Below are positions 8,798 to 21,100 of a stretch of 64,000 bases of DNA, one piece after another (position 1 is the first letter of the stretch; each line of letters starts with the position of its first letter). The notes beneath the pieces were generated by a model. The model was not told the DNA's origin. It saw only the letters and a list, made by a program, of their open reading frames with translations, and searched no databases. The translations under genes and the position numbers were made by a program. The DNA lies in NCBI GenBank assembly GCA_039105265.1, contig JAPFFF010000014.1, forward strand, positions 1,922,001 to 1,986,000. Direction: 5' to 3'. Origin of the DNA: Tritrichomonas musculus. Its lineage: Eukaryota > Parabasalia > Tritrichomonadida > Tritrichomonadidae.

Positions 8798-11227
8798 TTA
8801 TGGAGATTGCTTGATTTTATTGTGAAGTAGTCCGTAAAGTTTCAATCCAACAATGGGATCAATAATTGACATCATTTTATCTCTACTCATCAATGCTAAA
8901 TCTCTCAAAGATTTGCAATTTTCAATAATAGTTAAAATTTGTTGAGAAGTCAAGAAGGGAATCGAACTCAAGAATTTTATTTGTCTTGAATCTTCTTCTC
9001 CAACCTCTCTATTTCTTCCTCCCATTTCAATTGCTTTCGAAATGGTTGGTTGCTGTTTTCCAGCTGCTAAAGACCAAAGTGTTCTTCCTGCTTCGATACT
9101 ATTCCTCGCCCAAAGGATCTTTACATCAGGGAAGTTGTAAATAATTGTCATTAACTTGTTCATTATTGCAGGATTTTTTCCTTTAGCACTTATTGCATTA
9201 AATTGTTCGTTAACATCAGTAAATTCGATAAGAAGAAATGGACTTGCGTAATATTGCTTCATTCTTTGGAGTTGTTGAAGTAAACGTCCGCTATTCAAAG
9301 AACCAATTAAATCTGTATAAGCTTTCCTTTCAATCACAATATCATCACTAAGAACGTAATCACCAACAGTTAAATGCTGAGGAACAACTTGGAATCCAGC
9401 TTTTAATAGACTAATTGGTAAAAATGAGCGGAATTCTCGATCATCAACGATAATTGTCCTTGTTCCTTTAGGTATTGGTACAAGATCATTTAAAACAAGC
9501 GTTTGAAGTGACCTAATGCACTGAACAAAAAGATTATTCTCGTGATCAATACTATTTTGCATTGCTTCCGTTTCTTTAGCGTCAGGATAGGAAAGAAGAT
9601 AACAAATTGAATTTTTTTGATATCTTGAGTTGAAAACTTCTAGTCTTCGTAACGATAAAACAGTAACATCCCAAAATATAATAATATCTGGTTGAAACTT
9701 TTCAAGAACATCTGCTTGCGCATGAAGTTCTTGTAATAGAATCATTGGCGGCTGGATCACACCAAAAATTTCTGGATCTATTAACAATTCTTCATCAAGA
9801 ACAACATCATTAGTATTTAATTCGTTATTATTGGTTTCAATAGCATTCAAATTTTCAGAATCATTTTCATTTGAATTTTTTGATGCTGATTTTGATTCAA
9901 AATTTTGATCTAAAATTACATTTGATAATGGAATCTGGATACCTCCACCTGCAGTTCGAGGTGTGAATCCAGCCAAAAAATTACAGATCATTGTAACAGT
10001 TCCAGTTCCTTCAGCAAGAATTAGAAGACGTTTATTATCAGGAATCTTTGAAATATAGTTAACAATCCATTGAAGCTTTGGATTTGGAATATTCTCATCA
10101 GCATATTTGGCTGAAACTTTGAAAAGTGAAGTTGCTTGGGGATATTCATACCACAACGGATGAAATAGCCCACTATTCCGACTATGAATTGTCTGAAGAT
10201 ATTCGTTAAAAATAACTGGATCTTCATGAAGTAGTATAAAAAAAGCTCGTCGAAAAAAAAGAACGCTTCCCAATATTTTTTGTTGTTGATCTTCAGTTAA
10301 ATTATTATTACTAGAAGTCTTATTTAAATTTAAGCTTGTACTGCTTAAGTTTTTCAATTCTGCTTTTGGAGATCTCGATGGACTTGATGGAGCTGAATGA
10401 TTATGGCCACAAATAACTTTTTCAATATATTTTGGATGGTAAGTTAAAGATTGTTCAGCTGTCAGATTGATAGATTTTCCATACTCAGATATAAATGATA
10501 AATGAAGCGATTTTAGCAAATCAAAAACTTTGACCAGATTATTGGAGATAATAGGAACAAATTCTTTATTTGAATCTTCATTTTCATCTGAATCAGATTT
10601 TCGTGTTTCTATGTTTTGGTTTGCTGACTTGAGTGAAATATCAACAATTTGAATGTCGCATAATTTTATTGATTCTTTAACATTTGTTTCAAACCTTGGA
10701 AAAAGTAGGATATATCGAATCCATAATAAATCAGCTACCTTTTTTAAGTCGATAATTTCAGATATTTTTTCGCTAAAGGCTCTAATATATCCATTTTGAT
10801 TACTTGAACGATAATAAGCGAGACAAAGTTGCAATCCCGGCTCTTTTAAAACAGTTTCTGAATTATTAATAATTATCCCACTAATTTTTTTAGGATCAAT
10901 TATTCCTTGTAAAAAATCTTTTGCTAAAACACCAGGACTATGGAAATAAACCAAATTTGAATTATAATGTATTGCTCTTTCTTTAGGCATAGTTGCTTTT
11001 TCAATATCTTTTGGTAGAAATTCTACACCTGAATTTGCTGACTCCCATATGATTCTTTGTTTATCGTTTTCAGATATACCAAAAACAAAAACAAGCTGAT
11101 GTTTTTTTGAGCTCTCAATGATTAGCTGCTTTTCAATTTCAAATGCATCAAGACCTTTACCAAGGATATAAAGACCATTTGCATGTTCTGAAAATTTATT
11201 CCATATGTATTTATGGTATTTTAACAT
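8798..11227 (-). CDS. ERCC4: XPF/Rad1/ERCC4 structure-specific DNA repair endonuclease
   Basis: An 809-residue homologue of the catalytic subunit of the XPF-ERCC1 nuclease, which cuts 5' of bubbles and flaps in nucleotide excision repair and crosslink repair. The nuclease domain lies at about 578-710 and shows the core TIIVDDREF, GDYVLSDDIVIERKAYTDL (the ERKxxxD catalytic motif, residues about 629-635) and SGRLLQQLQRM. A tandem helix-hairpin-helix domain occupies about 745-809 (FLSSIPFLTSQQILTI onward); in the family it pairs with ERCC1. The N-terminal 570 residues correspond to the decayed SF2-helicase-like region and contain a Ser/Asn-rich insertion near 275-310. The protein is somewhat shorter than human XPF (about 900). 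No ERCC1 partner is in this window. Confidence 0.92.
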   Translation of the reverse strand: MLKYHKYIWNKFSEHANGLYILGKGLDAFEIEKQLIIESSKKHQLVFVFGISENDKQRIIWESANSGVEFLPKDIEKATMPKERAIHYNSNLVYFHSPGVLAKDFLQGIIDPKKISGIIINNSETVLKEPGLQLCLAYYRSSNQNGYIRAFSEKISEIIDLKKVADLLWIRYILLFPRFETNVKESIKLCDIQIVDISLKSANQNIETRKSDSDENEDSNKEFVPIISNNLVKVFDLLKSLHLSFISEYGKSINLTAEQSLTYHPKYIEKVICGHNHSAPSSPSRSPKAELKNLSSTSLNLNKTSSNNNLTEDQQQKILGSVLFFRRAFFILLHEDPVIFNEYLQTIHSRNSGLFHPLWYEYPQATSLFKVSAKYADENIPNPKLQWIVNYISKIPDNKRLLILAEGTGTVTMICNFLAGFTPRTAGGGIQIPLSNVILDQNFESKSASKNSNENDSENLNAIETNNNELNTNDVVLDEELLIDPEIFGVIQPPMILLQELHAQADVLEKFQPDIIIFWDVTVLSLRRLEVFNSRYQKNSICYLLSYPDAKETEAMQNSIDHENNLFVQCIRSLQTLVLNDLVPIPKGTRTIIVDDREFRSFLPISLLKAGFQVVPQHLTVGDYVLSDDIVIERKAYTDLIGSLNSGRLLQQLQRMKQYYASPFLLIEFTDVNEQFNAISAKGKNPAIMNKLMTIIYNFPDVKILWARNSIEAGRTLWSLAAGKQQPTISKAIEMGGRNREVGEEDSRQIKFLSSIPFLTSQQILTIIENCKSLRDLALMSRDKMMSIIDPIVGLKLYGLLHNKIKQSP

Positions 11228-11639
11228 TTAGAAATATTTGGCGACTTCAAAAAGGAAGTAAATTTAATTAAACAGATTAAATAGTTTACAAAATTTTTTT
11301 TACTACAAGAATATCTCAGAAAAAAACAACGCATTTTATGTAATACTTAATTAATATAAATTAATTTTTTGTATCAAAGAGCATAATAAGTATTTTTCAA
11401 TGGAAAACAAAATGAACACATCGAATCATTTGATATGATTATTTATAAATATTGACCCACTTTTTAATTAAATAGATTGCCACAAACAACATATAACAAA
11501 AATATAGAAAACATTGACGAATTACTTTTCAATTTTTTTTAATCAAAACATCAGTAGAGCTGTACTTGAAATTAACAAAGCCCTTAATTGTTATATAAAA
11601 TTATAACATTCAAAAATATTATTTACAAATACTATATAA
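11228..11639. other. Intergenic
   Basis: AT-rich region upstream of the XPF-like gene and downstream of the solenoid gene at 11640. No coding signal or structured RNA is evident. Confidence 0.6.
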
Positions 11640-13064
11640 TTATCTAACATCAAACGATTGCTCTAAAATATGAACATTTTTCAAAAAAACAATAATTGAA
11701 TCACAACATTGTGTTTGAGTAGTCATTTCTTCTAAATTATGATTAAGAAAATCTATGCAACCTGAATCTTCAATAAGAGGTAAGAAAAATGAAATAAAGT
11801 TTTGATTGTTACCAAAATGAGATATCAAAATATCAAAAATCCTCGCAACTTTGCTTGTTATATCATAGTCATAATCAGAAGAAAGGAGGATATCCAAAAG
11901 GAATTCAATATTTTTTTCAGAACAAAGAAAATGAGCATTTTCAGAAGGTGAATATTGGATTAAAATATCAAATAAGTCAATTACATTAACTTTTTCTTCA
12001 TATGGTTGACTTGAAAAATAATTTAAAAATTCATATTGGGAGCAAATGCTAACAGCTTTTGGCAAATTTGCAGGACCACATTTCTTAAAAATTTTATCAA
12101 AAGATTTTATGGACGAACTTATTATTGATTCATCATTAGATTGAAGTGAATTAAATATGCTCTCAATTATATTGAGAGTAAAAATCAATTCCACTGGAAA
12201 ATCTTGATATGAAATGCATGAATTAAGAATATCTATTGCTTGCTGTTGAATTTTTGGGTAATTTAATAAATTGATATATTTAACAAATATATTTATCATA
12301 GAAAATGACATGATTGCTTCAAATGGGAGAGGAGAAGATGAAATTAATAACCGAAGTGATTTAAGAGGAAAAGGGATGATATCTAGGTTTTTATGCTGGC
12401 AAAAATTGTATAGAAGTGGAAAGATTGAATCAAAAAAATCTTGTGTATATTCACCAAATGAAAAGTCTGCGACATAACAATAAAAAAATGAAATACAATA
12501 GTCAACATCATCATTTTTATTTGCTAATTTATTTAAAACTAAAAATATTTCATACTTAATTAGCAAAGGGCGGGCTTCTTTTAAAGTTGATAATGATTGT
12601 AAAAATAGAATAGCTGCGCATTGCGTTTTTTCAGAATTAGAATTTTTTAAGATAGCCTTGATCGTATTGAAGAATGATTCTTCATTTTTTTCAATAAAGT
12701 TGTAAAAATGCAGTAAAAGAAAATCACATTGAGTAATGTAATATAGTATTATTATTGAATCCAGATTTGTTTCTGGATTTCTCAATCCAATCATTATATA
12801 ATTAAAATCATCATCTTTAATAAAAGTTAAAACTTGATTCGGATTTAAATATACCATTTGAGCTAAGCACTTAATTGAATTGATAAATGTTGCTTCTGCA
12901 TGCATTTTATCAAGAACTTCAATTATAAGGGATTGCTTAAAGTCATTTATATTAGAATTTATTTTAATTGGTCTACTTATAATTTCCTCACGTAATAGTT
13001 GCTCAAAATACTTTGAACTCTGTATACTTGCTAAATCAAGATCATTTTTGAAATAGAAGGACAT
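11640..13064 (-). CDS. Alpha-solenoid (ARM/HEAT-like) protein of unknown function
   Basis: A 474-residue protein when read from the first ATG at 13062-13064. The open frame runs 63 bases further upstream, but only a GTG could start it there. The sequence is a regular succession of helix pairs rich in Leu, Ile, Phe and Ser (for example IPFPLKSLRLLISSSPLPF and a segment with DILNSCISYQDF), typical of ARM/HEAT repeats. It has no signal peptide, membrane segment or catalytic motif. I do not recognise a family. Such ARM-like proteins are numerous in trichomonads. A scaffold or adaptor role is a guess from the fold only. Confidence 0.6.
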   Translation of the reverse strand: MSFYFKNDLDLASIQSSKYFEQLLREEIISRPIKINSNINDFKQSLIIEVLDKMHAEATFINSIKCLAQMVYLNPNQVLTFIKDDDFNYIMIGLRNPETNLDSIIILYYITQCDFLLLHFYNFIEKNEESFFNTIKAILKNSNSEKTQCAAILFLQSLSTLKEARPLLIKYEIFLVLNKLANKNDDVDYCISFFYCYVADFSFGEYTQDFFDSIFPLLYNFCQHKNLDIIPFPLKSLRLLISSSPLPFEAIMSFSMINIFVKYINLLNYPKIQQQAIDILNSCISYQDFPVELIFTLNIIESIFNSLQSNDESIISSSIKSFDKIFKKCGPANLPKAVSICSQYEFLNYFSSQPYEEKVNVIDLFDILIQYSPSENAHFLCSEKNIEFLLDILLSSDYDYDITSKVARIFDILISHFGNNQNFISFFLPLIEDSGCIDFLNHNLEEMTTQTQCCDSIIVFLKNVHILEQSFDVR

Positions 13065-13471
13065 AAAATTTAAATCCTTTCTAATTTTTAAACGTAATAA
13101 AATTGAATAAAATTTCTGATTGTTCACAATTCATTATTTACAAATATCTTTTTCATTTTAATAAAAAATAGAGAAATTAATATCAGAATATTTTCTAAAA
13201 TAGTTTTTTAAAATATTTTTAGATATAATGTACTAATTATAATAATGATGATAAATGTTGTGAATAAAAAAACATAAATCTTACTCTTAAAAATATTAGT
13301 AATAATCGCCCATGAAATTATTATATTCTTCTTGATTTATTATTTAAGTAAAAAATTGATTTTGCACATCGATTGATCTATGCTCGTTATGAAATTAAAA
13401 TGAAATTTCTGAGCAATTCAAATATTTTAAAATCGATAACGTTTATTTTTCATCCGACCATTTAAATATAA
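13065..13471. other. Divergent intergenic region
   Basis: Shared upstream region between the minus-strand solenoid gene and RUVBL2. It contains ATAACGTTTA (13437 region) and TTTTTCATCCG close to the RUVBL2 start. The latter resembles the TTTTCATCTG seen 14 bases before the gene at 35510. No gene in it. Confidence 0.5.
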
Positions 13472-14899
13472 ATGGTTGAAGTACCACTTACAAAGCAAGA
13501 GACAGATGTTACTCCAGTTTCTCTCGAACGTATTGGAGCCCAATCACACATCCGTGGTCTTGGTCTTGATGATACACTCAATGCACGTTACAATTCCGAA
13601 GGTTTGATCGGTCAACTAAACGCTAGAAAAGCTCTTGGTGTAATATTAAAGATGATTAAAGCTGGAAAAATTGCAGGTCGTGCAATTTTGTTGGCAGGTC
13701 AACCAGGTACTGGTAAAACAGCACTTGCGCATGCATTATCTCAATCTTTAGGTTCAGACACGCCTTTTACATCGATTACTGGTTCAGAAGTTTTTTCACT
13801 TGAAATGAACAAGACAGAAGCTTTGACACAAGCACTTCGACGATCAATTGGCGTAAAGATTCATGAAGTTACTGAAGTATGTGAAGGTGAAGTTGTATCA
13901 GTAGAAATTAACGCTCCAACCGGCGATCAAGCGACACGCACCGGAAGTATTACACTTAAAACAACAGATATGGAATCAGTTTTTGACCTTGGTCCCCGCA
14001 TGATCGATCAAATAACAAGACTTAAGATTGAAACAGGCGATGTCATTTCAATAGATACAGCAACAGGAAATATGACCAAACTTGGACGATCCTTTGCTCA
14101 TTCTAAAGATTTCGACTCATATGGACCACAGATGAAATTTGTTCACACTCCAGATGGTGAACTCAAATCCAAAAAAGAAACCGTTCATACACTTACACTT
14201 CACGAAATTGATGTTGTTAATTCTCGTAATCAAGGCTTTTTAGCACTTTTCTCAGGTGAAACAGGTGAAATTAAACAAGAAATTCGTGAACATGTTGATA
14301 AACAAGTTGAACAATGGCAAGATGAAAAGAGAGCAGAATTAGTTCCAGGCGTTCTCTTTATCGATGAAGTTCATATGCTTGATCTTGAATGCTTCTCATT
14401 CCTTAACAGAGCTATGGAAAATCCTTCTGCTCCAATAATTGTCATGGCATCAAATCGTGGAGAAACAAAAGTCAGAGGAACTAATTATAAAGGACCACAC
14501 GGAATTCCATTTGATATGGTTCAGAGACTTTTGATTGTTCCAACATATCCTTACCAAGATAAAGAGCTCAGAGATATTCTTAAAAAGAGATGTCAAGAAG
14601 AAGATGTTACAATGGCAGAGGAAGCTTTAGATGTTCTTACAGAGCAAGCCAAGGCTAGATCATTACGTTATGCCATGCAGCTTATCACTACATCATCTTT
14701 AATCGCTGGAAGGAGAGCAGATTATGATGATGAAGTTATTTCTGATGACGTTATTAAAGCACAAAACTTATTCATAGATAAAGAAAGATCCGCTGAGTAT
14801 CTTGAACAACTATCAAACTATGCACGTGACGATTATCAATCTAGATTCATGAACGGAAATGAAGATGGAGAACAAGAAGAAGAGGAGGAAGATAAATGA
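13472..14899 (+). CDS. RUVBL2: RuvB-like 2 (reptin/TIP48) AAA+ ATPase
   Basis: A 475-residue AAA+ ATPase, essentially full length compared with about 463 residues in human RUVBL2. The N-terminal signature ERIGAQSHIRGLGLDD identifies it as RUVBL2, not RUVBL1. Walker A is GQPGTGKT at residues 76-83; Walker B is LFIDEVHMLD near 295-303. The OB-fold insertion domain II lies in between, about 125-235. The C-terminus has an acidic tail of mixed Glu. RUVBL2 forms a hetero-hexamer with RUVBL1 and works in chromatin remodelling (INO80, SWR1), TIP60, and R2TP-dependent assembly of snoRNPs and PIKK kinases. Codons are richer in GC than in neighbouring genes, as expected for a well-expressed conserved gene. 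Confidence 0.96.
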   Translation: MVEVPLTKQETDVTPVSLERIGAQSHIRGLGLDDTLNARYNSEGLIGQLNARKALGVILKMIKAGKIAGRAILLAGQPGTGKTALAHALSQSLGSDTPFTSITGSEVFSLEMNKTEALTQALRRSIGVKIHEVTEVCEGEVVSVEINAPTGDQATRTGSITLKTTDMESVFDLGPRMIDQITRLKIETGDVISIDTATGNMTKLGRSFAHSKDFDSYGPQMKFVHTPDGELKSKKETVHTLTLHEIDVVNSRNQGFLALFSGETGEIKQEIREHVDKQVEQWQDEKRAELVPGVLFIDEVHMLDLECFSFLNRAMENPSAPIIVMASNRGETKVRGTNYKGPHGIPFDMVQRLLIVPTYPYQDKELRDILKKRCQEEDVTMAEEALDVLTEQAKARSLRYAMQLITTSSLIAGRRADYDDEVISDDVIKAQNLFIDKERSAEYLEQLSNYARDDYQSRFMNGNEDGEQEEEEEDK

Positions 14900-15136
14900 A
14901 AATTCGGATAATCATTATTATTTGATGAATATTTTTTTTTAATAAAAGATAATTACATATTAAAATATTGATACATTTTCAGAAATAAGATGTGAAATCA
15001 ACATTCAATCATATTCAATCCTATTTTTTTTTCAAACCTTTTTAAAATTCCTTTGAAATAAATGTATTGTTAATACTACATCAAAAAGTTACTGATTCAA
15101 AACTTTTTGTGAAAACATCATAGTAAATTTATTGTA

Positions 15137-18100
15137 ATGTCTATGATAAAAAGTTTATTTTCTCGCGAATCAAAACCAAGCGAGCCAGCACCATTTATCG
15201 ATTTACTTATTTATAGATCAACATTCCAATCTGTTTCTATAGAAGATCCAGAAGGCAGACTTTTTGAAGAAATCCCATGTGTCGATAAAGGCGTTCTTCA
15301 AAAATGCAAAGTTGATACAAATTTACTCTCAAAAATTAAACCCCCATTTAAACGTAATAATCTTAAAGAAATAAGTGATATTGCCTCCTCATCTCCACCA
15401 AACGAAATTGGATGCTGTGTAATTTTATATAATTGCCTATGCTGGTATTATAATTCATCTGATAGACAAATAGATGATTTTATCATGACAATAAAAGCTC
15501 TCAATTTAATTCATAAATGCAATTCTACAATTTCATCAATTCGAAATTTAATTTATATTCAATTTATTAAACTTGCAACATCACCCCCACCAAGATTCAA
15601 AATTACTGAAGAAGTTTATCACTATTTAGAAATTCATTTAATTAAAAATACAAGTTTGGATACTTCAGTATTTTCGTTATTAATACAACTTTTTAGGCAA
15701 ATAATAAACACTGGAAAAGAAGAATACATTGATGAAATGTACGATACAATTATCAATTTATTGAATGTTAATCAGTCATTTTTCGATTATAACAATATTT
15801 CATCATTTATACCGATATTAAATTTGTCAACATTAAAAAAGCAAACACTAAATATTTTAGCCAAATTATCAAACAACTCTGATTCAAACCCCATTAAAGA
15901 TGCTTATAACCAACTTCCAATAACAATGAATAATGTCATTTCAAAACAACAACCTACATTTGAATACATACCTATTATAGATTTAAATATGAAAGTAGAA
16001 TATATACCTCCTATTATTGAAGGAAGTGAACCTGACGATTTCGATTTTTCAAGTAATTTCAAACCCATATCGTATAATATTTTGAATGATACATACGAAA
16101 TTCTTCAACTTATTAATGAAAACTTTCAAAAAACTCTTTTTGAAATAGCTGAATGCCTTTCTGATTCTTCCAAAAATGCTCAAAAAATATTTTCTACTAA
16201 GTCATTCAATTTAATCAATAAAATGAAAGGATCAAAGGAACTTTATCAATCAATTGGCTCATTTTTCTATATTTTACGAAAAATAATTGATCCCGACATT
16301 TTGAAAACAATGATTCCCCAAATTTCGTCATCTTTGATTTTTTCACCAGAATTTACAGTTTTTGATAAACTTCCAAAGGCAATGAATACCTTACGCAATT
16401 TTTTTTTCTCATTAATAGGAACTATTTATCCTTCTCACGTAGTTTTACTTCTTAATTCATTAAGTAATTCGCCATTAATTCTTACAGAGTGCTTTTTCAG
16501 GATTCTTAATGATATCAATCAATTTTCAAAAAGTTTGTTCACATCAAAAGAGATGATTCAAATTATTACAGAAACTGGAATTAAACTTCAATCAATTCAA
16601 TCATCAACAAAAGTTATCACCAGTGCCAGGACTGTTTACTTCTCATTCGTTAATGAGTTGATTAATTCGCCTCAACACTCATATAATCTTTTGAAATCTC
16701 GCTGTTTCTGCCAAAACTTTTTATGCTACTTCCAAGAACCAAAATTGGTTAGTTATATGACAGATACAATTGAAAATGCTATTTCAATTGTTCCTTCAGA
16801 CTCTTGTTTGAAAAACTGTTCAGCATATATCACAGATTTAATAATTAAATCATCTCAAACTGAAAATAAAGAAGAAATACCAGATATAATCGAACCATTA
16901 TCAAATTGTATTGCAAATGGAATTCGTTCTAATCCTTCAGTTGTTCTTGATTTTACAAATCTTATAGAATTATTTTTGAATTATGCTGAGGCTCATAAAA
17001 ATTCCATAATTTTAGATAATATGTTAATTTTATTAATATTTGCATCAATTTCACAATCTTTTGAAATTAATATAAGCCTGTATAAAAAATTCTCCCGATG
17101 CATCAAATTAATTCATAATGATGAACCATCTCGAAAAGTTGAATGGCAATTATTTTCGGCATTATCTGGCGCCACAGCCGATTTTCCAGTCTTTCTAATC
17201 AAAAATCCATCTATTATTCCATTGATTTTAACGTCTTTTTCATCATCATCGAAGATTATTCAGATTCTTTCCAAATTCACAAAATTATGCAATTATTCAG
17301 AGGTTAATAAAAGGGCTTGCCACGATGGCGATCTTGTTTTTATACTTTCGCAATTATACATATCAAATACTGTTCATTATTCAGATTACCAGTTTGAATT
17401 CAAAATTACAGAAGAAGAAAGAGAAAAATATGCTTATCCACTTATTCAAGATATATCATTATCATACAGCAATAGTATTATTGATGACTTTTACATTCAT
17501 AACCTTGAAAACCCCTCAATCTTTAATTTAGTGATGAGAATGATAGCCCAATGCGAAACTATATTGACTCCTCAATTTCCAATTGGTATCATGCCTAAAC
17601 AATTTTCAGTAAGGGGAATCTATCCAGAAGACTTAAAGGAAGGCTTTTCTATTCATTTATGCCTTAATATAGATTTAAATTCGATTGATGATCCACATAA
17701 AAACGTAGAAATTTTTAGAATAAGTGATTCAAATGACTGTTTTCTGTCCATATTTGTTGAAGATTCAATGATAATGACAAAATACGAAGGAAATGGATCA
17801 AGAACAACAGTTACACTTGTGAAAATGCCAATAGCTAACGCTTATGCAGATTATACATTCATCTATAAATACTATGAAAACAGAATTCGAATTTCGTCAT
17901 TCCAAAATCTTTCACCATTGAATGACAGTGATTTCATATATTTCGAATTTGCAAGTGGCGAGTTAACTTTATCTTTTGGTGGATGTAATTATAATTATAA
18001 ATCGATTTCACAATATGGAATTGTTAAGAATTTTGCTTTATTCCCAACTACAAGTATTTCAAATGCAGATGCTGTTAAAAGATTATACAGTATTGAAAAA

Positions 18101-21100
18101 CAAGCTATATTTTCTTCTAATCATATTAAGCACCCTTCCACTGCAAACGAATTTACTATAAAGAGATCCATCAACAAAAGCGTGAAAAATTGTCCATCTA
18201 ATATTACTGTCTCTGTATATGATTCTGTTAGAAAATCTCCAAATTTACTTGAAACAGTCTTAACGTCAAATTATTCAAATATTATTGCTGAAAAATTCTT
18301 TATTGAAGGAATTCTAGGCACTCTTAAGCTTCTTTTCCAGAACTCGAAACATGTTCAAATAGAATTTGAATCTTCAAAGTTCATCCATTTATATTTAATG
18401 AAACATCCAAAACTTATTTCAAGCAGAATCTATTTTGAACTTTATGATTTGTTTACGGAAATTACCAACAAAGACCTAAAAGTTATTTGGTTTGAACATT
18501 TAATCATAAACGTTTGGCTATGGAGTCAATCTAGCTATACCGATTTGATTGAAATTCTCACCCATTGGGGCAAAACTCTGGTTTATTCTCACAAATCTCT
18601 TTTCGAAGAAAAATCATATTTTTCACAACTTTTGACCCAATTCCGTCTCTTCTTTTGCTATGAAGATGACTGCGTCAAACCTTTTAATGTTACACATTTT
18701 GATAATTCAGTAATAGGCGATGAAAAAGACAAAGCCCAAAAACTTGGTGTTTTACGTGATCTATTCCTCACTTTCCTTAGTAAAGCTTCATATTTACACA
18801 TGAAAATGACTGATGTTGAAGAATTCTTTGGTCATTTGATGTCTAATCCAACAAAGCCAACCATTATATATTTGATGCAACTCTTTTACTCATTTTGTAA
18901 CCATAATGTTGATACAACAGATTATTTCCCCAATCTTCTTTCACTTATCTGCACTGATAACGAAATAAACGAAGGTATTCTGATTGCCATACATTATATG
19001 TTTGAAGGCCAACTTAACTCATTCCAGCCATTAATCATAGCATTTGAGAAAATGAAATCAATCAGTAAGAGTAACAAATCCCAAGAAGAATCAGCTAATA
19101 GTCCACCTTTAACAATTGATTTATTTGACAAACTTTGCACAAGATTGCACTCTTTCCCCAATTTATTGCCACTTTTATGTTTATTTGCACTTGAAATTCA
19201 CAAAGAAGCAGAACTAGGCAAAGTTCTTGATGATGAAAAAGAAACAATATCGTCAATTATTGTTGGAAATGAGTTTTGGTATATTTGGCCTGTTCTTTTA
19301 GGTTTTAACACTCCAGAATCAGAATTGCAAAACGCTTGTGAATTCATTGTTTATGCCTTAACGTGTTCAGAAACAGTTTTACAAGATATTCCTTATACAA
19401 TCATCTTCATAAACATTCTTATGTTTGCCACGAAGGAGACAAAATTCATCCAAACTTTAGTTGATGAATTTTTAGCTGTTAGATACACAAATGAAGAGAT
19501 TGTTAAAGCAGCAGTTGAAGTTTGCTTTTATTGTTGCTTCTTCCATTTTAGCGGCCGAAGTTTCCATGACTTTTTCCTTGAAGAATGCAAGAACCAAGGC
19601 GTTGATATCAAATTTACAGAGAAAGAACACGTCGGCTTCCTCGAATCAGTACGAGACATGGAAGATCTTAAGAAATTAGCAACAATGTCATATACTGCAA
19701 TCAATCTTAATTTTGAATTAAGAATCGATCTGATGAAAAAGTGGAAAGATTTGTCTTTTGCAGCAACAGCAATGAGACTATTATCAACACCAACTTACAA
19801 GAACGAAACTTTCATCCTCGTCTTCCAATATTTCACTGATCCTAGATTAATTCAACCTGAATCAACACTTTATAGTTTACAGTCCCAACTTGAAACAATC
19901 ATACAAGGCCAATTCAAGAACTACAGTTTTCTATTCATATCCTGCTTTTCATCCTTGATTCAACGCTTTTTCCCTAATTTCTTTAAATTCATCAATAAGA
20001 CAACATCTTTGGCCAAACAAGTCGCATCTAAACCCAAGAATGAACGAGAAGAACTTGCTGTTGAAAAGATGAGGGAAGAAATTGAACGAAGTTCAAATTT
20101 CAATATTACGATAGTTCGTTCCAATTTAATAAAACCGGATTCAACATGTTGCTTATTATTTACACCAATGAAACGTCGCAGAAAGAAGATCATTAAGAGT
20201 TTCTTCAATTCAAGCAGCATACAACTTGATGATTATTACTTTGAAATTAATTGTAAACGTATAACTGCCTCAGGGAATGACAGAAACACCGTTTTAAGAT
20301 GTTCTCCAAAGTACATTGTCATTGGTAACAAAGCATTTCCATCTAATCAGCTTTCACTTGTTCTTTCCAGGAAAAGGAATTTCAGAGAGAACTCCATTGA
20401 ACTTTTTATGCGAAGCGGTGACACGTTTCTTCTTGATTTTTCACCGAATGACAATGGAAATGTCTTTAAATCTCTTTTAAAGGCCAATTATCCAAACGCT
20501 GTCATTCAGAAAGGAAGCAGCTATTCATTCTTTTCGACAATGTGTAATTATACGGACTCCTGGGAGAAAGGAATGATGTCCAATTTTGATTATTTGCTAC
20601 TTTTGAATATTTTTGCAGGTCGTTCTTATAATGATCTTACATTATGTCCAATTTTGCCTTTAATTGCCGAAATCGAAGACATTACAAAAGTTAATAACAT
20701 CAGTGATAAAAACGTCAAAGTTGGATTGACATTATTCTATTTGATGAGATCTCAAAAAGATCAAGATTTTCCAAATAAAATCAAAGATCTCGAAATCACG
20801 GAAGATGACAAGAAGTATTACGAGTTCATCTATCAAATGAGAAAGCTTCTTGAAGGCAAAACTGCATCTCAGCAATTACCATCATTTATTGACAATTACT
20901 TTGGAATCCATCTTCAGCCAGGACTGACTTCTTTTCCACTATTTAAGAAGCGACACAATGGCAAACAATTCTTTAAAGCTCCACAGAAGCATATAAAAAT
21001 CAAAGAACAAAGATTTAAGTTAAACGTCTTATATGCAAAATTTATCAAAGCTGAAAATTCAGTTTATTTTGCAATCATCATTAACCAGAGCTCAAAGCCA